Shown here one piece after another: positions 1 through 7,044 of a stretch of DNA of 21,529 nt (position 1 is the first letter of the stretch; every line of letters begins with the position of its first letter). The stretch comes from CAXYVC01 sp964292295. Its GTDB lineage: Bacteria; Acidobacteriota; Holophagae; Holophagales; Holophagaceae. A program made the position numbers and the translations under genes. The stretch spans positions 1-21,529 of the forward strand of contig CAXYVC010000038.1 of assembly GCA_964292295.1 (NCBI GenBank). Reading direction: 5' to 3'. The notes under the pieces were generated by a model that saw nothing but the letters and a program-made list of their open reading frames with translations, was not told the DNA's origin and did no database searches.

Positions 1-171
1 CCCGATCTCCAGGTGCCCGGGCCGGCCTTCCGTGTCCGGCCAGGGCTCCGTGCGCCCCCACCCGCCCGCGCCGGGCGCGGCCTCCCACAGCTCCACCGCC
101 TCGCCCCGGCGATGCAGGTGCCAGGCGGCCAGCAGACCCGTGACGCCGCCGCCGATGACCAGGGTGCTCAT
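1..171 (-). CDS. hemY: Protoporphyrinogen oxidase, FAD-dependent (HemG/HemY type), N-terminal part only
   Basis: The window edge cuts this gene; only its first 57 codons are visible. They encode an N-terminal dinucleotide-binding fold: a short beta strand running into V-I-G-G-G-V-T-G (residues 5-12), a helix, an acidic strand end (E-L-W-E, 27-30) and a G-A-G-G-W-G-R turn (34-40). This is the typical start of flavin amine-oxidase-like proteins such as HemY/PPOX, which oxidise protoporphyrinogen IX (or coproporphyrinogen III) with FAD. The ATG at 171-169 overlaps the hemH stop codon by two bases, so the two are probably translationally coupled. The fold alone would also fit other FAD amine oxidases or desaturases. 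Assignment to heme synthesis rests on its place directly after hemH and opposite the rest of the pathway. The catalytic part is not visible. Confidence 0.72.
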   Translation of the reverse strand, partial: MSTLVIGGGVTGLLAAWHLHRRGEAVELWEAAPGAGGWGRTEPWPDTEGRPGHLEIG

Positions 172-1130
172 GCCGATGCCTCCAGGGCTTCCATCGTGCG
201 ACGGAAGAGGCACGCGATGAAGCGCGGATCGCAGCCCACCGTGCGCAGGCGCCGGTAGCTGGCCAGGCCCAGGCGCGCGGCACGCTCCGCATAGTCCAGA
301 TCCAGCTCGTGCAGGGTCTCCAGGTGCTCGCCCACGAAGCTCAAGGGCAGCACCAGCGCATCCCGCCCCTTGAGCTCCGCCAGCACCTCCCCCAGCCCCG
401 GGCCCAGCCAGCGGAGAGGCCCCACGCGGCTCTGGTAGGCCAGGCGGAAGCCGCCGGGATGCGGCCCCAGGCGGGCTTCCAGGGCCCCGACCGTGGCGCG
501 GATCTCCTCTTCGTAGGGATCGCCCGCCCGAATCTGCCGCAGCGGAAGGCCATGGGCACTGAAGACCACCGTGGCCCCGGGGCACGCGCGGAGTCCCTCC
601 CGCAGGATGCCCTCCAGCGCAGCCAGGTAGTCGGGGTCCGTGGCGTAGCTCTCCACCCCCGGAAGCAGCACCAGGTCCAGGCGGGCCGCCTCCCGGGCCA
701 GCTCCTTCAGGCTGCTCCCCGTGGTGGCCCGGCAGGCGTGGGGATAGAGGCTCACGGGCAGGAGGCGGGTGACGCCCTCCCGGGCGAGCCCCTCCAGGAC
801 CCGACGGGCCCGTGGGGGACTGGCCCGGAAGACCAGCTTCACCGGCCCCCCGAAGCCCGCCTCCCGGAGCCGCGCCCTCAGCGCGGCCGCCTGGAGGGCA
901 CTCTCCCGCAGGATCGGCGAACCGCCGCCGATGGCGGCGTACTTGCGCCGCGAGGATGGGGCCCGGAGGCCCGCGATGAGCCGCGCCAGGTGCGGCTGGA
1001 GCCACGCCGGCCCCGGCAGCCTCACCAGCTCCCGGTCCCCGAAGAGCTCGCGCAGGAAGGGCTCCACCCGGGCCTGGGAGACGGGCCCCCCCAGGTTCAG
1101 AAGCAGGATGGCGGTGCGGGCGGATTCCAT
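168..1130 (-). CDS. hemH: Ferrochelatase HemH
   Basis: Inserts Fe2+ into the porphyrin ring (protoporphyrin IX, or coproporphyrin III in the coproporphyrin branch), the iron-loading step of heme synthesis. The 320-residue protein has the family landmarks in order: L-N-L-G-G-P near the N terminus, Y-A-A-I-G-G-G-S-P-I around residue 65, the catalytic-histidine motif S-A-H-G-L-P in the middle, and S-F-V-G-E-H-L-E-T-L-H-E-L-D towards the C terminus carrying the metal-site glutamate. Length matches bacterial ferrochelatases of about 310-340 residues. I chose the ATG at 1130, nine codons before L-N-L-G-G-P; an upstream in-frame ATG at 1181 would run through the shared promoter with hemA. No strong Shine-Dalgarno is visible. 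The C-terminal region contains a few cysteines, but I do not see a clear 2Fe-2S ligand set. The gene is divergent from hemA and coupled to the following oxidase gene. Confidence 0.95.
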   Translation of the reverse strand: MESARTAILLLNLGGPVSQARVEPFLRELFGDRELVRLPGPAWLQPHLARLIAGLRAPSSRRKYAAIGGGSPILRESALQAAALRARLREAGFGGPVKLVFRASPPRARRVLEGLAREGVTRLLPVSLYPHACRATTGSSLKELAREAARLDLVLLPGVESYATDPDYLAALEGILREGLRACPGATVVFSAHGLPLRQIRAGDPYEEEIRATVGALEARLGPHPGGFRLAYQSRVGPLRWLGPGLGEVLAELKGRDALVLPLSFVGEHLETLHELDLDYAERAARLGLASYRRLRTVGCDPRFIACLFRRTMEALEASA

Positions 1131-1169
1131 GGATGGCGTCCCGGATGACCCCGCGGAGCGGGCATCCCC

Positions 1170-1176
1170 TAGAATA
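1170..1176. promoter_or_regulatory. Overlapping divergent -10 elements between hemA and hemH
   Basis: The short gap between the divergent hemH and hemA genes contains TAGAATA. Read on the plus strand, TAGAAT (1170-1175) is a 5/6 match to the sigma-70 -10 box and lies 8 nt before the hemA ATG, so transcription would start at or next to the A of the start codon (a leaderless message). Read on the minus strand, TATTCT (1176-1171) is a weaker -10 about 40 nt before the hemH ATG. No convincing -35 box is seen on either side. Inference from sequence only. Confidence 0.45.
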
Positions 1177-1183
1177 AGCATCG

Positions 1184-2329
1184 ATGGACCCGGTCCTGCT
1201 CACCTTCCGCGCCCCGCACCACCCCCTCGAGCGGGTGGGCGCGCACGTGGTGCGCGAGGGGCTCCCCTCCCGCCTCCAGGCCTGGAGGCAGAACAGCCGC
1301 GCCCAGGCCTGCGTCTACCTGGCCACCTGCCAGCGGGCGCTCTGGATGCTCTGGCGGGGAAGGCCGGAGGGCCTGGGCCTCGGCCCCGACGCGCAGCGCC
1401 TGGAGGGCGAGGCCGCCTGGACCCACCTGCTGCGCCTGGCCTCGGGCCTGGAAAGCGCGACCCTCGGCGACCTGGACGTGCTCAACCAGCTCCGGGACGC
1501 CCTCGAAGCCGCCCGGGGAGCCGGCACGGCCGGTCCGGAGGCCGTAGAGGCCCTGGAGGACATCCTGCGGGAGGCCCGGCGCCTGCGCGCCCGCCTCGGT
1601 CTCGGGGAAGGCCACGCCTCCGTGGCCTCCGTGGCCCTGGAGCACCTGGAGGGGAAGCTCCCGAAGGGAGCCCGCGTGGCCCTCGTAGGCGTGGGTCCCA
1701 TGACGCGCTACCTGGCTGAACGCCTGCCCGGCCGGGGCTTCGAGGTGGCCGTCGCCAACCGCACCCACGCCCGGGCCGAAGCCCTTGCCGCGGAGCTCGG
1801 TACGGCCTGCGTGCCCCTGGAGCGCCTGCGCCGGTCCCCCTGCGGCTTCCGGGCCCTGGTGAGCGCCACGGCCAGCCCCGAGCCCCTGTTCACCCTGGAA
1901 GGCTGGCGCGCGGCCTCGCACGAGGGCCTCCTGGCCCTGGACCTGGCCCTGCCGCCGGACCTGGAACCCGCCCTGGGGGCCCTGCCCTGGCTGCAGCTCC
2001 TGGACCTCCGCAGCCTCCTGGAGGAGACCGACGCGGCCAAGGTGCGCCGCGCCGAGGCCGCCCGCCGCGCCGAGGCCTGGCTCCCGGAAGCCGTGGCCCG
2101 GCTGCGCGCACGCGCCGCGGAGCGGGATCGGAAGCGCGCCGAGGGGGAGGCGCGGGGGAGGGTCAACGCCGCCTTCGCCCGCCTGCACGCCCGGGCCGGG
2201 GACGAGGATCCCGTGCGGGAGCTCCTGGCCCGCGGGCGCACCCTGGCCCACCGGGCCCTGGCGCAGGGGGACAGCCCCGAGGCCCAGCTCGGCCGCGTGG
2301 CGGACATCCTGCAGCTGGAGGAGACGTGA
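1184..2329 (+). CDS. hemA: Glutamyl-tRNA reductase HemA (divergent)
   Basis: Reduces glutamyl-tRNA(Glu) with NADPH to glutamate-1-semialdehyde, the committed step of the C5 heme pathway. The 381-residue protein keeps the family layout but is divergent: the catalytic cysteine is C49 in A-T-C-Q-R (usually S-T-C-N-R); the usual G-L-D-S-M-V-L-G-E-P-Q-I-L stretch reads G-L-E-S-A-T-L-G-D-L-D-V-L; the nucleotide-binding loop reads V-A-L-V-G-V-G-P-M (usually G-A-G-E-M), followed by a conserved A-N-R-T; and D-L-A-L-P-P-D-L-E-P corresponds to D-L-A-V-P-R-D-I. The C-terminal third is helical and charged, like the dimerisation domain. The ATG is 8 nt after a good -10 box and has no Shine-Dalgarno. The stop overlaps the GTG of hemC (GTGA). 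Identity is secured by the catalytic motif and by position at the head of the hem operon. Confidence 0.9.
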   Translation: MDPVLLTFRAPHHPLERVGAHVVREGLPSRLQAWRQNSRAQACVYLATCQRALWMLWRGRPEGLGLGPDAQRLEGEAAWTHLLRLASGLESATLGDLDVLNQLRDALEAARGAGTAGPEAVEALEDILREARRLRARLGLGEGHASVASVALEHLEGKLPKGARVALVGVGPMTRYLAERLPGRGFEVAVANRTHARAEALAAELGTACVPLERLRRSPCGFRALVSATASPEPLFTLEGWRAASHEGLLALDLALPPDLEPALGALPWLQLLDLRSLLEETDAAKVRRAEAARRAEAWLPEAVARLRARAAERDRKRAEGEARGRVNAAFARLHARAGDEDPVRELLARGRTLAHRALAQGDSPEAQLGRVADILQLEET

Positions 2330-3216
2330 GCGGACGGCGCGTGGTGCTGGGCACCCGGGGCTCCCTGCTGGCCGTGGAGCAGGCCAGGCCCGTGGCGGCC
2401 CACCTGGAGGCCAAGGGCTGGGAGGTGGACTGGCGGCGCTTCACCACCCACGGCGACCGCTGGCTCGAGGGTCCCCTGGACAGCCACCGGGGCGCCGGCT
2501 TCTTCACCCGGGAGCTGGAGGAGGCCCTCCAGCACGGCGCGCTGGACCTGGTGGTCCACAGCCTGAAGGACGTGGCCCTGGAGCGCCCGGAGGGCCTCGT
2601 CACGGCCTGCATCCCCCGCCGGGAGGATCCCCTCGACTGGCTGCTGATGCGCGCCGACGCCCCCACGCACCCGCGCATCGGAACGGGCGCCGTGCGCCGG
2701 CAGCAGCTGCTGTGCCGCACGCTTCCGGAAGCCACCTTCACCTGGATCCGCGGCAACGTGCCCACGCGCCTCCAGCACCTGCGGGCGGGCGAACTCCGGG
2801 GCGAACCGCTCCACGGAACCCTGCTGGCCGCGGCAGGCCTGCGCCGCCTGGGCCTCGACCTCTCGGACCTCTGCGTCCCCCGCCTCGCCCCCGAGGAACT
2901 GCTGCCCGCCCCCGGCCAGGGCGCCCTGCTGGCGGAGTGCCGCGCGGGCCACGCGGCGCTCCTGGAGGCCCTCTCGGACCTGCACCACGAGGCGACGGGC
3001 CGCTGCGTGGCCCTCGAGCGGGCCGTGCTGGCCGGCCTCGGCGGCGGATGCCAGCAGCCCCTTGGCGCCTTTGCCGAAGCCCTTCCGGAGGGCCGCTTCC
3101 GCCTGCGCGCCGCCTTCGCCAGACCGAGCGGTATCGTGGACGCGGAAGGCCTGGGCAGCGAAGCGCAAGCCCTGGCGACCGTCACGGGTGCCTTCCGGGC
3201 CGCGGGCCTGCCGTGA
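2326..3216 (+). CDS. hemC: Porphobilinogen deaminase (hydroxymethylbilane synthase) HemC
   Basis: Polymerises four porphobilinogens into hydroxymethylbilane on a covalently bound dipyrromethane cofactor. The 296-residue protein has G-T-R-G-S (9-13), H-S-L-K-D-V (78-83) with catalytic D82 next to K81, A-P-G-Q-G-A-L (195-201), and G-G-G-C-Q-Q-P-L-G-A (239-248), in which C242 is the cofactor-attachment cysteine, at the same number as in the E. coli enzyme. Domain 3 after C242 is short, so the protein is slightly smaller than the usual 305-315 residues. It starts with GTG, overlapping the hemA stop by 4 nt, and ends overlapping the hemD GTG by 4 nt, which implies translational coupling on both sides. 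Confidence 0.97.
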   Translation: MSGRRVVLGTRGSLLAVEQARPVAAHLEAKGWEVDWRRFTTHGDRWLEGPLDSHRGAGFFTRELEEALQHGALDLVVHSLKDVALERPEGLVTACIPRREDPLDWLLMRADAPTHPRIGTGAVRRQQLLCRTLPEATFTWIRGNVPTRLQHLRAGELRGEPLHGTLLAAAGLRRLGLDLSDLCVPRLAPEELLPAPGQGALLAECRAGHAALLEALSDLHHEATGRCVALERAVLAGLGGGCQQPLGAFAEALPEGRFRLRAAFARPSGIVDAEGLGSEAQALATVTGAFRAAGLP

Positions 3217-3869
3217 GGCGCCTCGCCCTGGCGCGGGCGCCGGAGCATCCCCTCTGCGAGACCGTGCGCACCGCGGGCTGGGAGCCCCTGTCCCACGCCT
3301 GCACCCGCACCGAGGCGACCGGCGCGCCGCCCCCGGAGGACCCCGCAGAGCTGGACGGCGCCGTGTTCCTGAGCCCCGCGGGGGTGAGCTGCGCCCTGCC
3401 CTTCCTCCCCGAGCTGCTGCCCTGCCTCGCCACGGGCCCCGGAACCGCCGCCGTCCTGGAGGACGAGGGCCTGCGCGTCCTTTTGCCCGAAGAGCCCTCC
3501 GCGGAAGGCCTCATGGAGCTGGTCCAGGAGCGCTTCCCCTCCGGCGGCCGCTTCCTGCTGGTGCGGGCCGAGCGCGGCAGGGGCCTCCTGGAGCGGATCT
3601 CCGAAGGCACTCCCTGGTCCTTCGTGCCCTGGATCACCCACCGCGAGGCCGCCATCCGTCCCCTGCCCCCGCTTCCGCCCTGCGAGGCGCTCCTCGCCCT
3701 GAGCCCCCTCCAGGCCGAGCTCCTGGGCCCCCAGGCGGGACCTCGCCTGCGCCTGGCCTGGGGCCGCAGCGCCGCCGCGGCCTTCGCCTCGGTGGGGTAT
3801 CCTGCCCTAGCCTTCTGCGAACCCCGGCCCGACGCCCTCGTCCGCATGCTCACGACGATCCAGGAGTAG
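3213..3869 (+). CDS. hemD: Uroporphyrinogen-III synthase HemD
   Basis: Cyclises hydroxymethylbilane to uroporphyrinogen III with inversion of ring D. HemD proteins are poorly conserved in sequence, and this one is recognised by pattern: an initial L-A-L-A-R-A-P strand (the usual vTRp start), A-V-F-L-S-P-A-G-V (the usual FTSanaV), G-R-F-L-L-V-R-A-E-R-G-R at the second-domain hinge, a second L-L-A-L-S-P-L-Q-A-E-L-L, and a final strand-helix block L-A-W-G-R-S-A-A-A-A-F (usual iGptTa). At 218 residues it is shorter than the typical 240-260. The GTG start overlaps the hemC stop (GTGA), and hemB begins 2 nt after the stop. Position between hemC and hemB makes the call firm despite weak motif conservation. 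Confidence 0.88.
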   Translation: MRRLALARAPEHPLCETVRTAGWEPLSHACTRTEATGAPPPEDPAELDGAVFLSPAGVSCALPFLPELLPCLATGPGTAAVLEDEGLRVLLPEEPSAEGLMELVQERFPSGGRFLLVRAERGRGLLERISEGTPWSFVPWITHREAAIRPLPPLPPCEALLALSPLQAELLGPQAGPRLRLAWGRSAAAAFASVGYPALAFCEPRPDALVRMLTTIQE

Positions 3870-3871
3870 CC

Positions 3872-4840
3872 ATGTACATCCGCCCCCGCCGCCTCCGCCG
3901 CACCCAGGCCATCCGCGACCTCGTCGCCGAAACCGAGCTCCGCCCCCGCCACCTCATCCAGCCCTACTTCGTCACGAAGGAGGAGGGCGCCACCGAGATC
4001 GCGAGCCTGCCCGGCATCAGCCGCACGGGACTGGAGGCCACCTGCCGCCAGGTGGAGGCGGACCTCAAGCTCGGGCTGAAGAGCGTGCTCCTCTTCGGCA
4101 TTCCCGACCAGAAGAGCCCCGCCGCCGAGCACAGCCACGATCCCCACGGGGCCGTCCCCACGGTCGTGGCGGAGCTCAAGCGCCGTTTCGGCCAGGACCT
4201 TATCGTGATGACCGACGTGTGCCTCTGCGCCTACACCGACCACGGCCACTGCGGCGTGGTGAGGGACGGCGAGATCCTGAACGACGAGAGTGTGGCGATC
4301 CTGGCCGAGATGGCCCTCGCCCACGCCCGGGCGGGCGCGGACGTGGTGGCCCCCTCCGACATGATGGACGGGCGCGTGGGCGCCATCCGCGTGCGCCTGG
4401 ACGAGGAGGGCTTCCAGAACACCGCCATCCTCAGCTACGCCATCAAGCACAACGGCGCCTACTACGGCCCCTTCCGGGACGCCGCCGACTCCAGCCCCAA
4501 GTTCGGGGACCGCCGCAGCTACCAGATGGACCCGCGCAACGCCCGGGAGGGACTGAAGGACGCCCTGCTGGACGTGGAGGAGGGCGCCGACATCCTGATG
4601 GTGAAGCCCGGCCTCCACGGCCTGGACCTGATCTGGCGCCTCAAGGAGGCCTGCCTCCTGCCCATCTGCAGCTATCACGTGTCCAGCGAATACAGCAGCG
4701 TGAAGGCGGGCGACCGCCTGGGCTGGCTGAACGGCGACCAGCTGATGTACGAGCAGCTGATCAGCCTGCGGCGCGCGGGCAGCGACATGATCATCACCTA
4801 CGCCGCCCGGGAGGCCCTGCAGAAGGGCTGGCTCCGCTAG
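3872..4840 (+). CDS. hemB: Delta-aminolevulinic acid dehydratase (porphobilinogen synthase) HemB
   Basis: Condenses two 5-aminolevulinates into porphobilinogen. The 322-residue protein carries the zinc-type active-site cysteines C117, C119 and C127 (D-V-C-L-C-A-Y-T-D-H-G-H-C-G). The two Schiff-base lysines are K192 (S-Y-A-I-K-H-N-G-A-Y-Y-G-P-F-R-D-A) and K245 (M-V-K-P-G), with P-S-D-M-M-D-G-R-V at 161-169. So this is the Zn2+-dependent class rather than the Mg2+-only class with Asp/Ala at those positions. Slight oddities are A-I-K-H-N-G where A-K-Y-A-S is usual around the first lysine, and V-K-P-G-L-H-G-L-D for V-K-P-A-L-A-Y-L-D. The ATG is 2 nt after hemD. Confidence 0.97.
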   Translation: MYIRPRRLRRTQAIRDLVAETELRPRHLIQPYFVTKEEGATEIASLPGISRTGLEATCRQVEADLKLGLKSVLLFGIPDQKSPAAEHSHDPHGAVPTVVAELKRRFGQDLIVMTDVCLCAYTDHGHCGVVRDGEILNDESVAILAEMALAHARAGADVVAPSDMMDGRVGAIRVRLDEEGFQNTAILSYAIKHNGAYYGPFRDAADSSPKFGDRRSYQMDPRNAREGLKDALLDVEEGADILMVKPGLHGLDLIWRLKEACLLPICSYHVSSEYSSVKAGDRLGWLNGDQLMYEQLISLRRAGSDMIITYAAREALQKGWLR

Positions 4841-4866
4841 CGGCGTCCGCATTGAAAGTCGACCTC

Positions 4867-6135
4867 ATGAGCAACGAGATCCTGTTCCAGGAAGCCCTGA
4901 GCCACTTCCCCGGCGGCGTATCCAGCCCCGTCCGCGCCTTCCGGGCCGTGGGCGGCACGCCCAAGTTCTTCCGAAGCGCCCACGGGGCCTGGTTCGAGGA
5001 CGAGGACGGCGTGCGCTTCCTCGACCTGTGCATGTCCTGGGGCCCCCTGATCCTCGGGCACGCCGACCCGGAGGTGCTCGAGGCGGTGAAGGAGGCGCTG
5101 GCCGAAGGCCTCACCTTCGGCGCCCCCAGCCGGCGGGAGCTGGCGCTGGCCCGGCGCATCAAGCAGATGGTGCCCTTCCTCGAGAAGATGCGCTTCGTGT
5201 CCAGCGGCACCGAGGCCGTGATGAGCGCCCTGCGAGCCGCCCGCGGCTACACGCGCCGGGAGCGGATCCTCAAGTTCGAGGGCTGCTACCACGGCCACGC
5301 CGACGCCATGCTGGTGAAGGCGGGTTCCGGCCTCGCCACCTTCGGGGAACCCACCAGCGCGGGCGTTCCAAAGGCCTACGGCGAGCTGACCAGCGTGGTG
5401 AGCCTGGACGACCTGGAGGGCCTGGAGGCCTACTTCCACGCCCACGGAGCCGAGACCGCCTGCGCCATCATCGAGCCCATCCCCGCCAACAACGGGCTGC
5501 TCGTGCAGCGCCCCGAGTTCCTGGCGCGGCTCCGGGAGCTCTGCAGCCGGCATGGCGCGCTCCTCGTCTTCGACGAGGTCATCAGCGGCTTCCGCGTGGC
5601 GCCGGGCGGCGCGGCGGAGCGCCTCGGCATCACGCCGGACCTGGCCACCTACGGCAAGATCATCGGCGGCGGCATGCCCGTGGGCTGCTACGGCGGGCGG
5701 GCGGACATCATGGGCGTGGTGAGCCCCGACGGCCCGGTGTACCAGGCGGGCACCCTGAGCGGCAACCCCGTGGCCATGGCCGCGGGCCTGGCCACCCTGG
5801 AGCGCCTGACGCCGGATCTGTACCGCAAGCTGGACCTGGTGGCCGAGCGCTTCGCGGACGTCTTCGAGCGCATCCCCGGCCTCTGCTGCCCGCGGGTGGG
5901 CTCGCTCCTGTGGCCCCTCTTCCAGCACGACGTGCGCCGCGCCGATGCGGTGGAGGAGGCCTCCATCCAGAAGTTCAACCGCCTGCACCGGCTCCTGCTG
6001 GACCAGGGGGTCTACCTCGCGCCCAGCGGCTTCGAGGTGGCCTTCCTCTCCACGGCGCACGGGGAAGAGGAGTTCGCGCACGTCGAAAGGGCTGTCGAGG
6101 CCGTTCGGGAGGCCCTGCAGTGCACGGCTGGGTGA
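4867..6135 (+). CDS. hemL: Glutamate-1-semialdehyde 2,1-aminomutase HemL
   Basis: PLP enzyme that converts glutamate-1-semialdehyde to 5-aminolevulinate, acting directly after HemA. The 422-residue length is typical. Motifs seen: F-P-G-G-V-S-S-P-V-R-A-F near the N terminus, S-S-G-T-E-A-V-M-S-A-L-R-A-A-R (112-126) for PLP phosphate binding, Y-H-G-H-A-D (141-146), F-D-E-V-I-S-G-F-R (235-243), and the PLP lysine K264 in T-Y-G-K-I-I-G-G-G-M-P. I chose the ATG at 4867 because its protein matches the usual N terminus; a TTG at 4852 is an alternative, and no strong Shine-Dalgarno is visible in the 26-nt gap after hemB. The last codons overlap the start of the following hydrolase gene by 16 nt. Confidence 0.97.
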   Translation: MSNEILFQEALSHFPGGVSSPVRAFRAVGGTPKFFRSAHGAWFEDEDGVRFLDLCMSWGPLILGHADPEVLEAVKEALAEGLTFGAPSRRELALARRIKQMVPFLEKMRFVSSGTEAVMSALRAARGYTRRERILKFEGCYHGHADAMLVKAGSGLATFGEPTSAGVPKAYGELTSVVSLDDLEGLEAYFHAHGAETACAIIEPIPANNGLLVQRPEFLARLRELCSRHGALLVFDEVISGFRVAPGGAAERLGITPDLATYGKIIGGGMPVGCYGGRADIMGVVSPDGPVYQAGTLSGNPVAMAAGLATLERLTPDLYRKLDLVAERFADVFERIPGLCCPRVGSLLWPLFQHDVRRADAVEEASIQKFNRLHRLLLDQGVYLAPSGFEVAFLSTAHGEEEFAHVERAVEAVREALQCTAG

Positions 6136-6773
6136 AGCTCCTCGCGCTGGCCCTGGGAGGCCTGGTCCTGGCCGGGCTCGCCCTCGTCTTCCTGATGCGG
6201 AGCTACCTGACCCCCACCCGGGGCGCGCGCATCCCCGCCTACGCGCACCCGTCCAGAGCCCTGCTGGTGGTGGACATCCAGGAGGACTACACCGGACCCG
6301 AAGCCCGGAAACCCTACCGGGACGGAGCCCGCATCCTGGAGGCCTCCAACCGCCTGCTGGCCCAGGCGGAGGCCCGAAAGATGCCTGTGGCCTATGTCCA
6401 GAACGTCGTGGACAACCCGCTGATCCGGAGGCTGATCGGCAACGTCAATGCTCCGGGGCAGCCCGGGACGGCCATGGACCGGCGCCTGAAGCGCCTTGCC
6501 GGCGCCCCCACCTTCCCGAAGAAGCGCCCGGACGCTTTCTCGAACCCCGACCTGGACGCCTTCCTCCGGCAGAACCAGGTGGACGAGGTCGTCATCGTGG
6601 GCCTCGACGCCGCCTACTGCATCAATGCGACGATCCAAGGCGCCCTCAACCGGGGCTACCGGGTGACGGTGGTTCCCGAAGGCATCGCCACGGAGAGCCG
6701 GAAGCCTGTGGCATCCTACCTGGAGCATTGGCGCCGGGCCGGAGCCAACGTGCAGGCCGCTCCGAGCCTGTGA
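6120..6773 (+). CDS. Membrane-anchored cysteine hydrolase, isochorismatase superfamily
   Basis: A 217-residue protein with one N-terminal hydrophobic segment (about residues 5-27, L-L-A-L-A-L-G-G-L-V-L-A-G-L-A-L-V-F-L) followed by an isochorismatase-like alpha/beta domain. The catalytic triad of the family can be placed: Asp in L-L-V-V-D-I-Q-E-D-Y, Lys in F-P-K-K-R-P-D-A-F, and nucleophile Cys in G-L-D-A-A-Y-C-I-N-A-T. Members cleave C-N or vinyl-ether bonds (nicotinamide, N-carbamoyl compounds, isochorismate); the substrate here cannot be told. The GTG at 6120 has a GGGAGG seven bases upstream; GTG 6132 (GTGA with the hemL stop) is the alternative. The hydrophobic segment is a probable uncleaved anchor with the catalytic domain periplasmic, though that orientation is inferred. 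The gene lies inside the hem operon, but no role in heme synthesis is known for the family. Confidence 0.85.
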   Translation: MHGWVKLLALALGGLVLAGLALVFLMRSYLTPTRGARIPAYAHPSRALLVVDIQEDYTGPEARKPYRDGARILEASNRLLAQAEARKMPVAYVQNVVDNPLIRRLIGNVNAPGQPGTAMDRRLKRLAGAPTFPKKRPDAFSNPDLDAFLRQNQVDEVVIVGLDAAYCINATIQGALNRGYRVTVVPEGIATESRKPVASYLEHWRRAGANVQAAPSL

Positions 6774-6801
6774 TCCTTCACCCCCCTCCCCAGGAGACGA
6801 C

Positions 6802-7044
6802 ATGACCCGCATCTTCACCATCGGTCTCGAAAGTCAGCAGAACGGCGAAGGCGCCTACCTGCTCGTGCAGGTGGCCCACCGCAACGGGAAGGGCGCGGTG
6901 CGCGCGGCCCTGGCCGAGGCCGCCCAGCGCGGCGGCTCCTGGAAGCTGGCCCACAAGGCGGAGCGCCGCACCGGCGTCGCCATCCCCGAGGGCGAGATCC
7001 TCGGCGCCAGCGGTCCCTTCAGCTTCTCGCTGGAAGCCGAGTGA
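6802..7044 (+). CDS. Unrecognised 80-residue protein coupled to hemE
   Basis: I do not recognise this protein. It is 80 residues, soluble, with no cysteine, no signal peptide and no membrane segment. The pattern suggests a beta strand (F-T-I-G-L-E-S), a second strand (A-Y-L-L-V-Q-V-A), a helix (A-V-R-A-A-L-A-E-A-A-Q-R), a G-G-S-W turn and a C-terminal strand pair ending S-F-S-L-E-A-E, which would fit a small alpha/beta fold. A good Shine-Dalgarno (AGGAGA) lies just before the ATG, codon use matches the neighbours, and the TGA overlaps the hemE GTG by 4 nt, so it is very likely translated and coupled to hemE. Placement inside the pathway suggests a small accessory or regulatory factor, but that is inference. 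Confidence 0.8.
   Translation: MTRIFTIGLESQQNGEGAYLLVQVAHRNGKGAVRAALAEAAQRGGSWKLAHKAERRTGVAIPEGEILGASGPFSFSLEAE

Noticed and set aside
1708..3641. Long open frames on the minus strand across hemA-hemD, and similar long frames opposite hemB-hemL, hydG-hemN and the DUF4178 gene.
   Set aside because: They lie antisense to genes with clear catalytic motifs, their translations are rich in R, G, P and A as expected of GC-rich shadow frames, and they contain no recognisable domains.
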